A stretch of 64,000 nucleotides of DNA from Siphonodentalium dalli (GCA_032622095.1 CP136064.1:253150484-253214483), one strand, 5' to 3'; positions 14,001 through 29,000 are shown, counted from the first letter of the stretch. The notes: a model not told the origin generated them from the letters alone. Made by a program: numbers and translations.

Positions 14001-17000
14001 TCACACATTGATTACGAAATACAGTGCTTTTCTACTGCACATAGAATTTGGCCACACATGTTGTGGGATCAGTCAGAATTATTTCCCTTTTTTGACAGTA
14101 ATTTACATTTCGTCATTCGTAGTGCTGCATTTGTAGTTTCATTGACAAAGTTGTTATCGGTCAAATCATTTCAATGTGCCAACGATGATAAACCCTGCAT
14201 ACATCGTGAGGCAGACGTGACCCTGTGCTTATCCTTTAACTAAATAGACTCTCCCATCAGTTGTAAAAGCATACATTGGAATGGTCTATTATTCATCTGG
14301 AGGGGTGTTCAGGTAACAAAAGCAGATGACAGACAGACGAACAGCTAATACAAGTGCAGAAGATTCATATTATTTGGTAGGAAATGTTCAGATAATAAGT
14401 CCACAAACGACCTATTATTGAACTTATTATCTGAACATTTCCTAAAGGAAATACTCGTCAATGAGGGTTTAGTAAAGAAAGGGTTAACTACCTATGAATA
14501 GCCAGTCTAAGTTAACTACAGACCCACATATATTGTGTCTGATTACAGTAATGCCCTAAATAATCGACTCCTTAACCACAGCAGAATTATTGGTAACTTT
14601 TCAGGATTTAGTCGGAAATATGGCTTGTTGCCATTCATCGGAAAGCTCTCACTGAGAGCTTTCCGATGAATGGCAACAAGCCATATTTCCGACTAAATCC
14701 TGAAAATTTTAGTCGGAAATATGGCTTGTTGCCATTCATCGGAAAGCTCTCACTGAGAGCTTTCCTAAGAATGGCAACAAGCCATATTTCCGACTAAATC
14801 CTGAAAATTTACCCATAATTCTGCTGTGGTTAAGGAGTAGATTATTTAGGGCATTACTGTAATTGTCGTACACTTTCTATTTCCCGAACCACGGGATTCT
14901 GTGTCAGTAGCACCAATCAGAACTCATTGTTAGTAGCGCCAAGATAAAATTGTCCAATCGAGGCGCTTAACGAACTGCGATGTGACATAATTTTGCAGAT
15001 TCTTGCACTCTTCCAGGAAATGACATTCCGAAGAGATTTACATTAGACTCTGAGTGTCTGTTTACACAGACTGATGATGAGCTTTCCCAATAGTAACTGT
15101 TGATCTGTTTCAGCTCTGAACAAGGCTATAGAAATGAGTGACTCAACTCTGCCATGTCAAAAAGTCGCATTTATGGAGAGATTGAAAAAAAGAATAGAGA
15201 GACAGAGAAGAATTAAAAGGGATGAACAGAAAAGACGAGAAGAACAACAAAGACAAGAACAACAAAGAGAACAACAAAGACAAGAATTAGAAGCAGAACG
15301 ACTGGTAAGATGTTCTTCATTTGTTGCATGGGACTCAGTCTAATTAAAATCAAACTCGAACAATCTAAGCAGAGTCTAAACCAGGCCTGAGTTTAGTGTG
15401 GCTGTCATTTGCAGAATGAGGTCACCAGAGGGTGAATTTAGTGATGCTATCCCACATAGCGGGCTAACATTACTAAATTGACCCACTGTGGACCTCATTC
15501 TGCTTAGGCCTCATCTTATCTGGAAAGTTTCTTTATCATCAAATTTTTATAGAAACTTCTTCACATAGATTCCTTCACATAGATTCTATTTCTTTTTTAG
15601 TTTAAAGTTTCTCTATATCCCCAAATTAGCAGACGACACATTTCATAATCGAGGTTCCCAATGGGTGTACATCACAATATTTACCATTTAGGAACTTCAA
15701 TCTGAGTCTATGTTTCTCATATCAGATGAGGCCATGCAGAATGAGGTCCCAGAGGGTGAATTTGGTGATAGCGTCACTAAATCACCCTCTGGGGACCTCA
15801 CTCTGCAAATGACAGGCACACAAAACTCAGACTTGGTCTAAACGCTTTCACTATCATTCATAGTACTGCCATAAGTATGATGTCACAGCACACAAATAGT
15901 TTTACGATTGACAAATATCTCATTTTAGTGCTTCATCACTGTCACTGTATAGAAACTACGACAAATGCCTCATTGGCGTCATATTGTTAAATGTTATGAT
16001 TGTCTGACACTGACGTAATGCTTCTTGGAAGTAATGGAATTCCGCGTTATTTCATTATATTTGGAATGGGTGCTTAACTGCAGTACTGTGGGTGCAACAC
16101 TTATAACACGTTTGTCTTGCATTTACAATGGTGTGGTTATTGAGCAACCATCCATTTATAACTTAGTAAATAATTTACAACTAACTTTATTTATGTTACA
16201 AACCAAATTATTGAGATTTTATTTTCCATTCATATGTCTGCATGTGTTCTGTATGTATAAACCCGAGTTAAAGGTAATAAACAAATTTATACTGTCATAA
16301 CTGAATGAGATAAGATAATTCATTCAGTAGTCAAAGGGCTCAATATATACGGTGTTAAAAGCATTTAAAATTTATCAGAGAATACCGTCTATCCTCTTAA
16401 TATATAAATGTGAATGTGTGTTTGTCTCTCTCTACATGTATATATGTTCCTTATAGACATTTCTGCACCGATTACACTGAAATTTGGCATGGGTATGTTT
16501 TTCAGCTCTCCAGTTAACATGGGCTGGTCTTGACTGCCTGACGTTGTCTTTTGATATCTGCAATGAGTCACATTACTGAATAGAATTGACATGAATGCTC
16601 TTTATCTTATACCTTATTGGGACAAAGAACAACATTACGCTATTTATCTTTTACCTTGTGGATCAGTCGGTCCCAAACCTGGAGAAAAAGCTTTAGCAAA
16701 CATCAGTTCCTTATTTATTATACCCCCCGCAACGAAGTTAGGGGGGGGGTATACTGGAGTCAGCTTGTCCGTCCGTCCGTGGACACAAATTTGTCCGGAG
16801 TTTTTCTCAGTCGTTTTTTTATCAATTTCCTTGAAACTTGGCACAGACATCAATCACCATGGGAACTTGTGCACCTGCGATTATGACGTCTGTCAGACCT
16901 TTTTTGATGGAGTTATCCCCCTTTTTCGACTTAGAAATTTTTCGCAACATGTATACTTTTGTCCGAGCTTTTATTCCTACATTTTTAGGTCAATTTTTGT

Positions 17001-20000
17001 TTAAACATGGCACAGATATTTAGTACCATGGGAAATTGTGCACCTGCGTTTATGACGTCTGTCCGACTTTTTTTGGTGGAGTTATCCCCCTTTTTCAACT
17101 TAGAATTTTTTTTGGCAACATGCATAATTTTGTCCGAGCTTTTATTCCTACATTTTTCGGTCAATGTTTTTTAATCTTGGCACTGATATTTAGTACCATG
17201 GGAACCTGTGCACCTGCGATTATGACGTCTGTCCGACATTTTTGTGTGGAGTTATTCCTATTTTTTTACTTAGAAATTGTTTCGCAACATGCATAATGTT
17301 GTCCAAGCTTTTATTCCTACATTTTTCGGTCAATAGGTTTAAGATTAGGGTTATGGTTGTACACCTGCAATGGGAACTGTTATTTTATTATTTTAACTAA
17401 ATGTTTACTGACATGTGAAACATCTTAGTATTTTAAAATCAGGGGGGTATCCGTAGTCCCATTGGGACAGTCACACCTCTAGTTGCAACTGTTTCCATTT
17501 TAATTTTGCCACACTTTACCAGCACCGGGTCCATTCGCTGGTAAGTAATGAGACTCAATTTTATGTTGACATATTTGTTAGAATTCTGAGGGGTACAATA
17601 TTTCGATCATGTAGGTTCTTTTTTCTGATAATTATTTCATTAATTTCAGAGAAGAACAGAAGAAGAAGAAAAACTTCTCCTACGAGACCAAGAGTTAGAC
17701 GAGGAAAGAAAGGTACACATTAACCCTTCCATGGATGGAGCTTCCTGAAATTTTGTGAAAACCATGTGCCAATGCATTCTCTTATATATGCATTATGCAA
17801 GTCTCCTATGGGGAGCCTTGCATGTATAAGAGAATACATTGTCCTTACAAAATTTACCTTCACCTTGTTAGCCAGTGCATTCTCTTATATATGCGAGGCT
17901 CCTTATGGGTGACTCACATATATAAGAGAATATACTGGCACAGAATCTTTAATGCTGCACCAGCACAGCTCCCGTCATGAAAGAGTTCAAGCATTTAAAA
18001 TTTATCAGAGAATATCGTCTATCATAAGTAATTAGACTCAATTTTATGTTGACATATTTATAGAGTGCTGAGAGGTACAATATTTCTTTCATGTATGTTC
18101 TTTTTTCTGATACTTATTTCATTAATTTCAGAGAAGAGCAGAAGAAGAAGGAAAACTTTTCCTACGAAATCAAGAATTAGACAAGGAAAGAAAGGTACAC
18201 ATTATATATACAATCAATGTATGTTTTGTTGCATATATGGGCTTATAAAATTGTAAGTGGCCAAATAACATACTGTATAAATTCGCAATCTCATAAGCCC
18301 ATAAATGAAATAAAACATAATGTTTATTACTTTAAACATATATTTATTACTTATAATAATGCCCTGGCACATTAATTTCAACAGACTAGAAAGAATTATC
18401 TCAAATCTGTCTGTTGTAAAAAATCACAATTGCTGTTTGTCGAGTATCAAGATCGACTTGAACGTAAACACAAATGAAACTGACGCGGAGGAACAATTAA
18501 CTAACAATTGTGTCATTAAAAATTTCTTTTCGAATTGCAAAATACAAATTAGGTACTATATGAATTTGACGTGAATCCACCTGATGCATTGCCATTCTGC
18601 AATACAATGTACATCACGAATTTGAAATTATGCCTTTGAAAATTAAATTTGAAGTTTTCCAATTTGCAGTAGGCTGTTAAACATCTAATTGTTACAGGTG
18701 TAGTCAGTCATCACCACAGCCATGTCATTTGGCAACAATTTGGAAATTGACATAATTGTAGAATGCTGAGAGATACAATATTTCGATCATGTAGCTTCTT
18801 TTTTCTGACAATTATCTCATTAATATTCAGAGAAGAGCAGAAGAAGAAGGAAAACTTTTCCTACGAAATCAAGAATTAGACGAGGAAAGAAAGGTAGACA
18901 TTATACAACAATAATACTATACTTGTAAGATTGCCACCTTCTATACCATGTACACAGCGAAGATTGATAATCTTGAAATTAAAACCCCCACGAAAAAAAT
19001 ATCTTCGAAACTATCGAGGTCGCCATTTAGAGAAATGTCATGTGGGAGGTAACTCTAATGATGTCGCCATTCAGAGAAATGTCATGCAGGAGGCAACTAT
19101 CATGACCCGATGTACATTCAAAGTGTAGGGAGTTAACGCTATCGATCTGGGAGTATATTAATGGAACAGTAGCTATGGTCTAATTACAATGTTTAATCGA
19201 TCTTACTTCACAAAAATAAATAGCAAAACAATGTTTGAATTATTAACAGTCACATATCACAGTCCAGCTTTTGTGAAACCGGACACAATTAAGTCTACTT
19301 TTGTAACAAACTTTTAAGAGACCTACTTGCATTATGTAGTTGACCGTTTGGGGGTATATTTTATATGATACAGTATAAGGTGTTAACAGCAATTAAAATT
19401 GATCAGGGAATACCGTCTATCATAAGTAATAAGACTCAATTTTATACTGACATATTTGTAGAATGCTGAGAGGTACAATATTTAGATCTTGTAAGTTCTT
19501 TTTTCTGATAATTATTTCACTAATTTCAGAGAAGAGCAGAAGAAGAAGGAAAACTTTTCCTACGAAATCAAGAATTAGACGAGGAAAGAAAGGTACACAT
19601 TATACAACAATAATACTAAACTTGTAACATTGCCACCTTCTATACCATGTACACAGTGAAGGTGGCCTACCCCCCAGCCAATTAGCAGACATTTGCCTTG
19701 GCTAAGAAATTGCCTAGGCTAGAAATTTTTCCTCGGCTAAAATTCCTTTGATCCGCATAGTTGCATGCTCTACATATGTAACCTAATATTACAATTGGAA
19801 ATGCCACTCATGGCAAACTTTGGTTGGGTCTGGTTTATAATTGCTGATTATCAAGATTTATCTTGTTATCTCAGTAGTCCTTGCTATCAGTAGAATTTTT
19901 GCTTTCTGCAGACTTCCATAGTGCAAAATTAAGACAATGTCTCCAGCTAATTTGTTTCAATTTTGCACAAAACATCGGCAGGTTCTGAAATTTGCCTTGG

Positions 20001-23000
20001 CTAAAAGATATTTTCTTTTTGCCTTGGCTCAATTTTGTATAGACCCAAATAATTTGTGAAAAATGCTATATTTATTGTTCTGGACACAGTCAACTGACAG
20101 TTCTAGGACACACTTTTAACCTTTTAACTATATTTATCCCCCAAAAAAACAATTTGTGGGACTATAGAAATCAGTGGTGTCCATTCATCACGGCACCCGT
20201 GTGTCCGTCCCAGATGGTTTTCGAGATCATAAATTTAGTTTTAGTTATCTTATTGTTTTCAAATTTTGTATGTGCATTACCCACAAGGAAATACAGGTCA
20301 AGTTTGAACTTTGTTTCGGACCGCACTTGTTTCTGGAGTTATGGTCCTTGCCAACTAGAATTTGTCAATTATTTTGGTTTCCGGGTGATATCTTTAGTTT
20401 TAGTTGTCTGATTATTTTCAAATTTTATATGTTGATTAGCCACATGAAAATATACAGGTCAAGTTAGAATTTGGATTTGGTCCGCTGAGTTTTAGCCCTC
20501 GTTTAATGGATTATTTGGAGTAGTTGATATATATGCTAATTGTAAAGATTGATAGAAGGGACCAATTTAACAACGCCAGTGGAATAATAGTAATAATATA
20601 TGGAGTTGGTGTTTAACTAGTACTATTCAAATGGCTACTTGTACTTTCTGTCTCTTAAGTTTACTTCATGCCATGTATCAACAGCAATACTTGAAGATGC
20701 ATTCAGAGTTCATGTGTGAACATGTTACCTGTCTGAAATCATATGGCTCAGCCCTCGAAATTAGCAAAATGTAATGCTGTAGATGAAGACACAGAAGCCA
20801 ATATAGAATTTTATACAATTCTAAAGCAATGTTGTATATGAAAAATGTTAATTTCGGGGATATATGGCTAATATGATTTTCATGTTCAAATGAATCGGAA
20901 ACATCTCAATAAGTTGATCTAAAAAAGTCGCAGTCTTATAAATATCCAGACTCTGTCTCATTACTTTCATCTACGCCTGATGACACCGGCATTCTAGCTG
21001 ATTTCAGGGATGAAGGGGGAATCCCCATTTTGTGAAAACTCATTAATATTCATGTATCCAAATAAGGCAATGTTTATAATTGAGATTCACACAAATATCT
21101 ACACTTGCACCTGGAGTCATGTAAACATGCAACAGTGGTCACTTTTCCTCTAACATTATAAAAGGCACATTTCAAGGTTTGCTTCACTACATACAGATGC
21201 TATATAATGAAGAACAAGGTATTTTATGTGATAATTATTTCATTAATTTCAGAGAAGAGCAGAAGAAGAAGGAAAACTTTTCCTACGAGATCAAGAATTA
21301 GACGAGTCAAGAAAGGTGAACTTATTACATGTCTGAAATCATATGACCCAGCCCTCGAAATTAGCTATGGCAAACGGCAATGTAAAATTTCTAGCAATTC
21401 TAAAGCAATTCCGTAGATGACAAATGTTAATTTCAGGGGTTTCAAATGAACCAGAAACATCTCACTAAGTTGATCTAATGAAGTCGTGGGGAATACAGGT
21501 AATAGTGTGGGGGAAAACATATCCTTGTTTACTTTCATGTTAGAAGTAAGCCAAATTCATTTCTTTTATTTTAAAGAAGGAAAGGAATTTCAATAGAGAT
21601 ACATTAATCATTAGTCATACCATGTTTCGTTGAATATTCAGAAAAACTTTTTTTGAACTCCGCAGCAAACCAGCTTGTTTCACTATTTTATGATCAACAT
21701 CTTGAATATCCAATGATTCAGAGTATGTTTATCTTCTGAATGAAAATGAATGATAAATATCTCTAAGTTTAAATAATGTCTGCTTTATGATTTTGTCGGG
21801 TATGGACTAGTATAAATGATTTATCGTTGTGAAGATTGCATGCACACTCTCATTAAGTTAACTCATTCATGACTGGAGCTTCCTGAATTTTTTTGAAAAA
21901 TGTTGTGCCAATGCATTCTCTTGTATATGCGAGTCGACCATAGGTTGCCTCGCATACATAAGAGAATGCATTGGCCTAACAAATTTTATATATTTTTTTA
22001 TAATTGTTAACAAATGTGAGAAAAAATGATAAAAAAATTGTTAAAGAATTAAGAAATAATGATAAAAAAATGATAAAAATTGTTAAGAGAATTAAAGAAT
22101 GTAAGAAAAAATGATAAAAACTTGTTTGGCCAATGCATTCTCTTTTATATGCGAGGCGATCTATGGTCGACTCGCATATATGAGAAAATGTATTGGCACA
22201 GGGTCTTTTATGTTTTGCCAGCACAGCTCCCGTCATGAATGGGTTAACAATTAAGAGAGAAAGAATGAGTGGTCATGGTAAATATGGTCAGTTCCTCCTT
22301 ATGTTTAGGATCATAACGATCACAAGGTGACATGGTAATGAGCAGGCCAAAATTGTTTGTATAGATGAGTGTGTGATAAGAGTGCTTTATTATACACCTA
22401 TTCCTAGATCGCAGTGTTCCTGCCATGTCGTATTTTGATTCTGATCTCAGAACCGGATGACGTCGATGTAAATGACATTCATCTCGACCATGAAATCACA
22501 ACTATTAAATAAAAGCATCATCACACATGACAAGACAAGCCCTGTCTGTTTCTTAATACACTTTGTAAGTCTTTTTTTTTTTTTTTTATGGATTCTAGGA
22601 TGGGTGGTGTATAATAAACACAGAATGACGTGTGCCGTCGCGGAAGGATAGAACTCTATATCATTCTGCACTGGAACTCATGCCGTAATGAGAAACCAAC
22701 TCAGACTGTTGTTTGTGTATTTATGTAATTATTATCTTTCCTTCAGGCTAAAGCTGAACTGGAAGCTAAGTTGAGTGAAGAAGAGGCAGCCCATCTGCTA
22801 GATCTGGAGCGACTGAGGGAACTAGAGGAGATAAAGAAGGAATTAGAAAGGCTGCTGGCTGAAGAAAAACAAGCTAAAGCTGATGAAGAGATGGTCAGGA
22901 CATTACAAGCCAGGTTAGATAAACATCAATGCTTCGGTATAGTGGTTATTTGAAGAGATGGTCAGGACATTACAAGCCAGGTTAGATAAACATCAATGCT

Positions 23001-26000
23001 TTGGTGTAGTGGTTATCTGAACAGATGGTCAGGACATTACAAGCCAGGTTAGATAAACATCAATGCTTTGGTGTAGTGGTTATCTGAAGAGATGGTCAGG
23101 ACATTAAAAGCCAGGTTAGATAAACATCAATGCTTTGATATATTTGTTATTTGAAGAGATAGTCAGGACATGACAAGTGCTGAAACGGACAGCCGGATAT
23201 ACAGTTGACAATGGTTATCATTGGTTGGTTGGTCAACTCTGGCACAAACTTTGTCAGTCAAATACGAATAGGAGGTTCACTCACAATCAAGTGTACTCAA
23301 AGCCAGAATCACATGCGATATCAAAAGTCATCCAGGAATTGACATATCCAACATTAAAGTAGGGTTCTGCGAATATTTAAAATGATGTTCGAATCGACCT
23401 GAGTATATGGTTCGTATTCGATTTTACATCATTGGCGAATATCTATTGAATATCTCCGAATACATTCGCGATGCTGTTTTCTGTCAGAATAATCCTCACA
23501 CATGAATGTGATCTTGCGAAAAGCAGTGTTCTGTAAGAAGCACACATCCCGTAGAAATGTAAACATCCCATAATTATGAGAGTAGTTTGTCTTGATGGTC
23601 CCTTTCAGATTGCTGACTAACCTCCATCTCAGAGAGTAGTGACTTCGATACACTTACATGATGTGCTTAGAGATCGTAGTTTGTCAAAATACACCTGAAA
23701 ATGACCAACAAAATGGAACGCATTACTGAGATCGCTGATAATTACTCATGAAACTCAACATTCAGTATAGACTATAGCAGTCTTCATGGTGATATTATTT
23801 GAGCATGATGGTCAGACTGGAAGACTTATGACTTTAACCCTTTGAGTGCCAGGTCAATTTTTGTATCAACCCATATACCCTGTGCCAATGCATTCTCTTA
23901 TATATGCGAGTCGACCATAGGTCGCCTCGCATATATAAGAGAATGCATTGGCCTAACAATTATTTTTTTTTACAATTTTAATAATTTATTCTTATATTCT
24001 TTAACAGACTTATTTTGATGAGATCGGCCCCTGGCACTCAAAGGGTTAATGCATCCATTACTATCCATTACTATCACTGGAGTGTAATATCAGCCCTAAA
24101 CCTACAAAATAAGTCTGTTAAAGAATATAAGAATAAATTATTAAAATTGTAAAAAAAAAATTGTTAGGCCAATGCATTCTCTTATATATGCGAGGCGACC
24201 TATGGTCGACTCGCATATATAAGAGAATGCATTGGCACAGGGCACTCAAAGGGTTAAATTGTGTATTGCTAAGCTGCAATATTCTTTCCAACAAAGAATG
24301 TACACGTGGAACTTTGATATAAACTAAACTTGCGCTGTCTGTTTCCAATTCCACATGAGGAGTGCCTGTATTTATAAATATAAACAGATTATGTAGTGGC
24401 ATCATTTCAAAGTTCATTTTCTATGTTAAAGTGATTTATGAAACACTCCGGTAGGGTGATCAAATATAATTGAAGAATAATCTTGTTCAAAGTAGTAATT
24501 TTTACAAATATATACCCAAATTGACAGCACACACCGTCATTCTTATATATTAACTAAATGCAGTGACTCTCGATGGCGAAATCGTTTTCGTTAGTTGGTC
24601 CCGAATCAAGTAGTAAATATTTACATTTAAGCGTAGTTCAGACTATGTTTTCTATGGAGTGGGACGGTCGATTTGCTTCAGATTTTCAGCGATGTTAGTA
24701 GAATGGTACATTACTCCAGTTGGCATAGTGCCTGGATACTAATTTATCAGTTTCATGCACCCGAACATGTACATAATATGTCTTTAACAGGTACTAATGT
24801 AACCCTATACTGAATCAGATAAATGTCATAGATTCACATCTAATTCAAGAAATAGGATTGTAATGGTTATCATTGATGTCACTGAAATTGGATTATTAAA
24901 TAGAATTATTGGCTCTTAAATAATGGTTCTGCGAACATGCGAATAATAGTCCTAAACATGACAATTATTCTCGTTATGGTGTGCACTTACCATTCTGTGA
25001 TGTTCAAACATAACACTTTCTTTATGAGGAGCTAATGCAAAAATTACAAAACAATTTCAACAAAAACTACAAAATTTATAAACTTCTTATTTCTATACGA
25101 TATGTTATTTACCAGTCTCAAAATATGGGCTTTTGTCGCTAATTGCTACAAGTCTCGGAATTGATATATTTGATTTGATATTCGATTCACAAATACTGTG
25201 CAGTATTCGGTAGTCGATTCGATCGTATTCGAATATAAGCTGGACCCTATATCAAAGATGCACGACGTCGTGTTTGATCCTCTGACATCCAGGGAAACAC
25301 ATATACAGATCATCCGAAAAGATCAATATAATCTCTTTCAATGCATTAATTAGCATCTTCTCTTCGTGTGATTTCATTATCTGCTAAACTCTAAACCTAG
25401 CCACTGCTACAGCCTAGGATACCCAGCAGTCCACTGGTGGCCAGCGAATGCATATATCTGTGTTGACAGTGCTACAAGCCGATTGCTGTAATCACTGGAT
25501 CGCTGACCTCTCATGGCAATATTGTTTTCAAGAAAAATTAAATACACAACATAATTGCTCTCTAAGAAAAATCAGATAGCTGTTAAAAAACAGCGAATGA
25601 TTGCCCATGAAATATTACTTTATTTTGCCTTATGTTCAATTATTTATTGGGACCTATGAATACTTTTATAACTCGATGTTCTCTATGATCAGGTTGCTTG
25701 AGGAGGAGATAACGAAGCGGGAGGAGTTAGAGAGGCTCCAGCGGGAGAAGGATCGAATGCTACAGGAGACGGTACAGTCAAAGGAAGGATTAGAGGCAGC
25801 GAAGAGATATCAGGATGAGATGTTAGCCAGGGTCAAGTCTGAGCTCGACTCTCTCCAGTCAGAACGATCAGATGCGTCGGAACAACTACAGGTTTGTCTC
25901 CCCCTGACTAACTAGGGTGATCGAATAGAAATTGAGAATAATCTTGCTCAAAGCAGTTATTTTTTATGAATATTAATCCAAAATGACAAAACAAACCGTT

Positions 26001-29000
26001 ATTCTTATATATTAATCAAATGTAATTACTCTTGATGGCGAAATCATTTGTGTTTGTTTATTGCCGATGGTTGCATCCCGAATCAAGTTGTAAATATCTA
26101 CAATTGTGCGTAGTTCAGACGATGTTTTCTATAGAGTGCTATGGACGATTTCTTTGATATTTTCATGGTGCTTGAGTACTAACTTATCAATTCCATGCAC
26201 CCAAAGAAGTGCATAATATGTCTTTAAAATTTCATATGTCTTTGCCAATTATCTATATTTGACAAACGCCTTGAACAATATTCATATATGAGCTTGGAGA
26301 ATAATAATTCAACCTTACTCAGCTAAAAGGTAGGGTTTTTAAAATTATATTCGCATATGCCTGGCTGACAAGAAATGTCTGTTTATTTTAAATTTGAACA
26401 TGTCGAGTTATCTGTGACTAAAATATACTCCCAGCACTAATGCAGGGCGCCTGGGTGTGAACCGCACCAGGGGCTTTATACCATACGGTGACTCCAGCAT
26501 ACAACCAGTAATTAATTAGCTCTCCATATTCCTTTCATAGGGCACCCTGGCAAATTAATCACCGTTTATTATTCGATGTATAAAATGTTAAATTGTATTG
26601 TTATTTTTAAAGGAAAAACAGAATTGCAATTAGCCAATAAAACGATAAAAACAATTATGACGCAGCAAAACAAAGGGGGTCGTCCCGTTTTGCAGACACC
26701 TATTGTTTTCGGTAGGTTATGGTAGAGGTGTGAATAATCCTCTTAATGACTACTTAGGCCCTTCCTAGTTGGTTTGATTGGATTCTGGTTTTTTTCTGCC
26801 CTTTTGATTATGGGAAATAACGGAGGTTTGGATTGCATTTATGACTGTTTATTAGTTATGGATAATATAAAATGCATGCAAATATTATATAACCGAGGTA
26901 CAAACATTAACGAATTAGAAACAATGACAACAAACATGCCCAGTGACCGCATAACTTGGCCATTTCATTCAGGAACTCTACTTCGTCTATTTCGCCTGCC
27001 AAGTACACTCTCTTGAAATGCCGTCTTGAATTTTCCAAGGCACGATACTTTCTTTTCTGTGGTTTCACTTTGCCGCCCGCACTTATCTGTACTATTTTAC
27101 ATTCATTGAATGCTTATTCCTTCTTTATGAAGTCTATCAGCCGGAATATGTTTGGATGGGAGCCCGCTATCCTTAGTTGTAGTTTTCTGTGTCACCCTTC
27201 TATACGTGGTTCGTGGTCCTTGGCCCAACAGTGTATATCGGCACGGGCTTTCGGAAGAACTGGTGTGGTTTTGGAACGACAACGGTATATATATAGCGAT
27301 TATTTCATACTGTAAAACGTTGGCACTTTGCTGATCAACAACATCAATAGACTGACATTCGCTCTGTCATGGTTAGCTATGCAACCGAAAACGGCCAATT
27401 TCGGTCAAAAAATGGCTAAAATGAAGATTTTTAAAAATCAGTCTAAGGGAGATAATTCAACTTGTGATGATACAATTTTTTTTCCAAAAGACAGACGAAT
27501 TATTCTCTGACCATTTCTGTATCTTGTAACCAAACACTCATGTGCTGTTTATCAATGACCATGGTGCAGCAGAAGGTTGTAATACAGTACCCCCGTCAAA
27601 ATGGCCAGAAATCGTGTATTGCTACCTAAGTACGATGTCAGAATACAGCGGCCATTTGCGCTTCCTTTTTTGGGGTTGCTTCGGTGGCCGTGTGGTATTG
27701 ACGCCGGACTTTGAGTCACAAGGCGCGTTCGCCGTCATGGGCCGGGGTTCGAATCACACCCAATCCAAAAAAAATTGCACTGTCTCAAAAATCAAATTAG
27801 TTACATATGCGCGAAAAACAAGTGACACCGGTTACCGTGGCCTTAGTATAACAAGTTGGCCTGAACACAGCGCTTAACTTGGATCGGCCTAATTGCCAGC
27901 GTTGTAACAACACAAACGGTCGCACCTTGAGTTAATCCCCTGCCGCATGTCTGCAAAGTGAGACTAACCCAAACAAAGTTATCAAACGAATTATATTTTT
28001 TAGAAAATCAGCAAAATATAATTGAATTAGTTTCCAAAACGACAATTTAACGCTTTAGTTCGTTCAATGTAAACGGAACCCAAAACCATGTATTTCCTAT
28101 AAACAATGCGAAAACGATCGTGCATGAACATGTTTTTATCGCTAATTGTATGAATTCAGTTCTTTCTAATTTCGGGTGTAGATTATATTTTTATTTATAC
28201 ATGCACATGGGTAATTTCCGTATTTATCAACGGATTCGAGCCATTGAAGTCTCAAACCACAACCGCGGATTCCAATTATACACTTGGTACATTTCGTTTT
28301 GTGAAAAGCTGAAATAAAAAAAATGCGATATATAGTATCAGCTTATTTTTCGATGTGTCACATGATTACGTAACTTACCCACATGCCAGACAGCAGACTG
28401 CGGCGACATAACCTTTGATCTACCGCCGACGGACTGGGCCTGGTAAAGCTATTTTTAACATGGCGTAAGGTAATTAGCCTGTCACACGGACATTTTTTTT
28501 AATGGAGCGAGAACGAAATGCTGGGTGTGGGTGCGGACAGACTTATTATACCAAAGGCTCGCGCGGCTGCCCAGATTGCTTCACTCCGAAACCGCTATAT
28601 CGTGAAATATTTAGTCAACCTATATGAATATCTTTATTGGATATTATAGAGCTATATTCTCCCGACATATACCCGTTTTCCAATCGAAAATATATCCACG
28701 GGAACTTTGATTTATTTTCAATTTACCAGACCTGGGTGTGGGTGCGGTTCGGATATTCACAGTCATCGGCAAACTATTTAATACTTATACACAAGGCTCG
28801 CGTGGCTGTCAGAACGTTTCACTTTGAAACCGTTATATCTTGAAATATTAAGTCACAGCATATGATTCTATTTATTGGATATTATAGAGCTATATTCTCC
28901 CGACATATAGCCGTTTTCCAATCGAAAATATATCCACGGGAACTTTGATTTATTATCAATTTACCAGACCTGGGTGTGGGTGCGGTTCGGATATTCACAG

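Noticed and set aside
22771-22953. Methionine-initiated frame extending past the exon
   Set aside because: The frame beyond 22913 runs into intron; the family match stops at the GTTAGA donor.
26956-27315. 119-codon open frame in the last intron
   Set aside because: No recognised motif, no codon bias or homology cue, and it lies inside the intron on the same strand.
27683-27760. Functional tRNA gene
   Set aside because: No paired acceptor stem and no clear anticodon loop; better explained as a SINE head.
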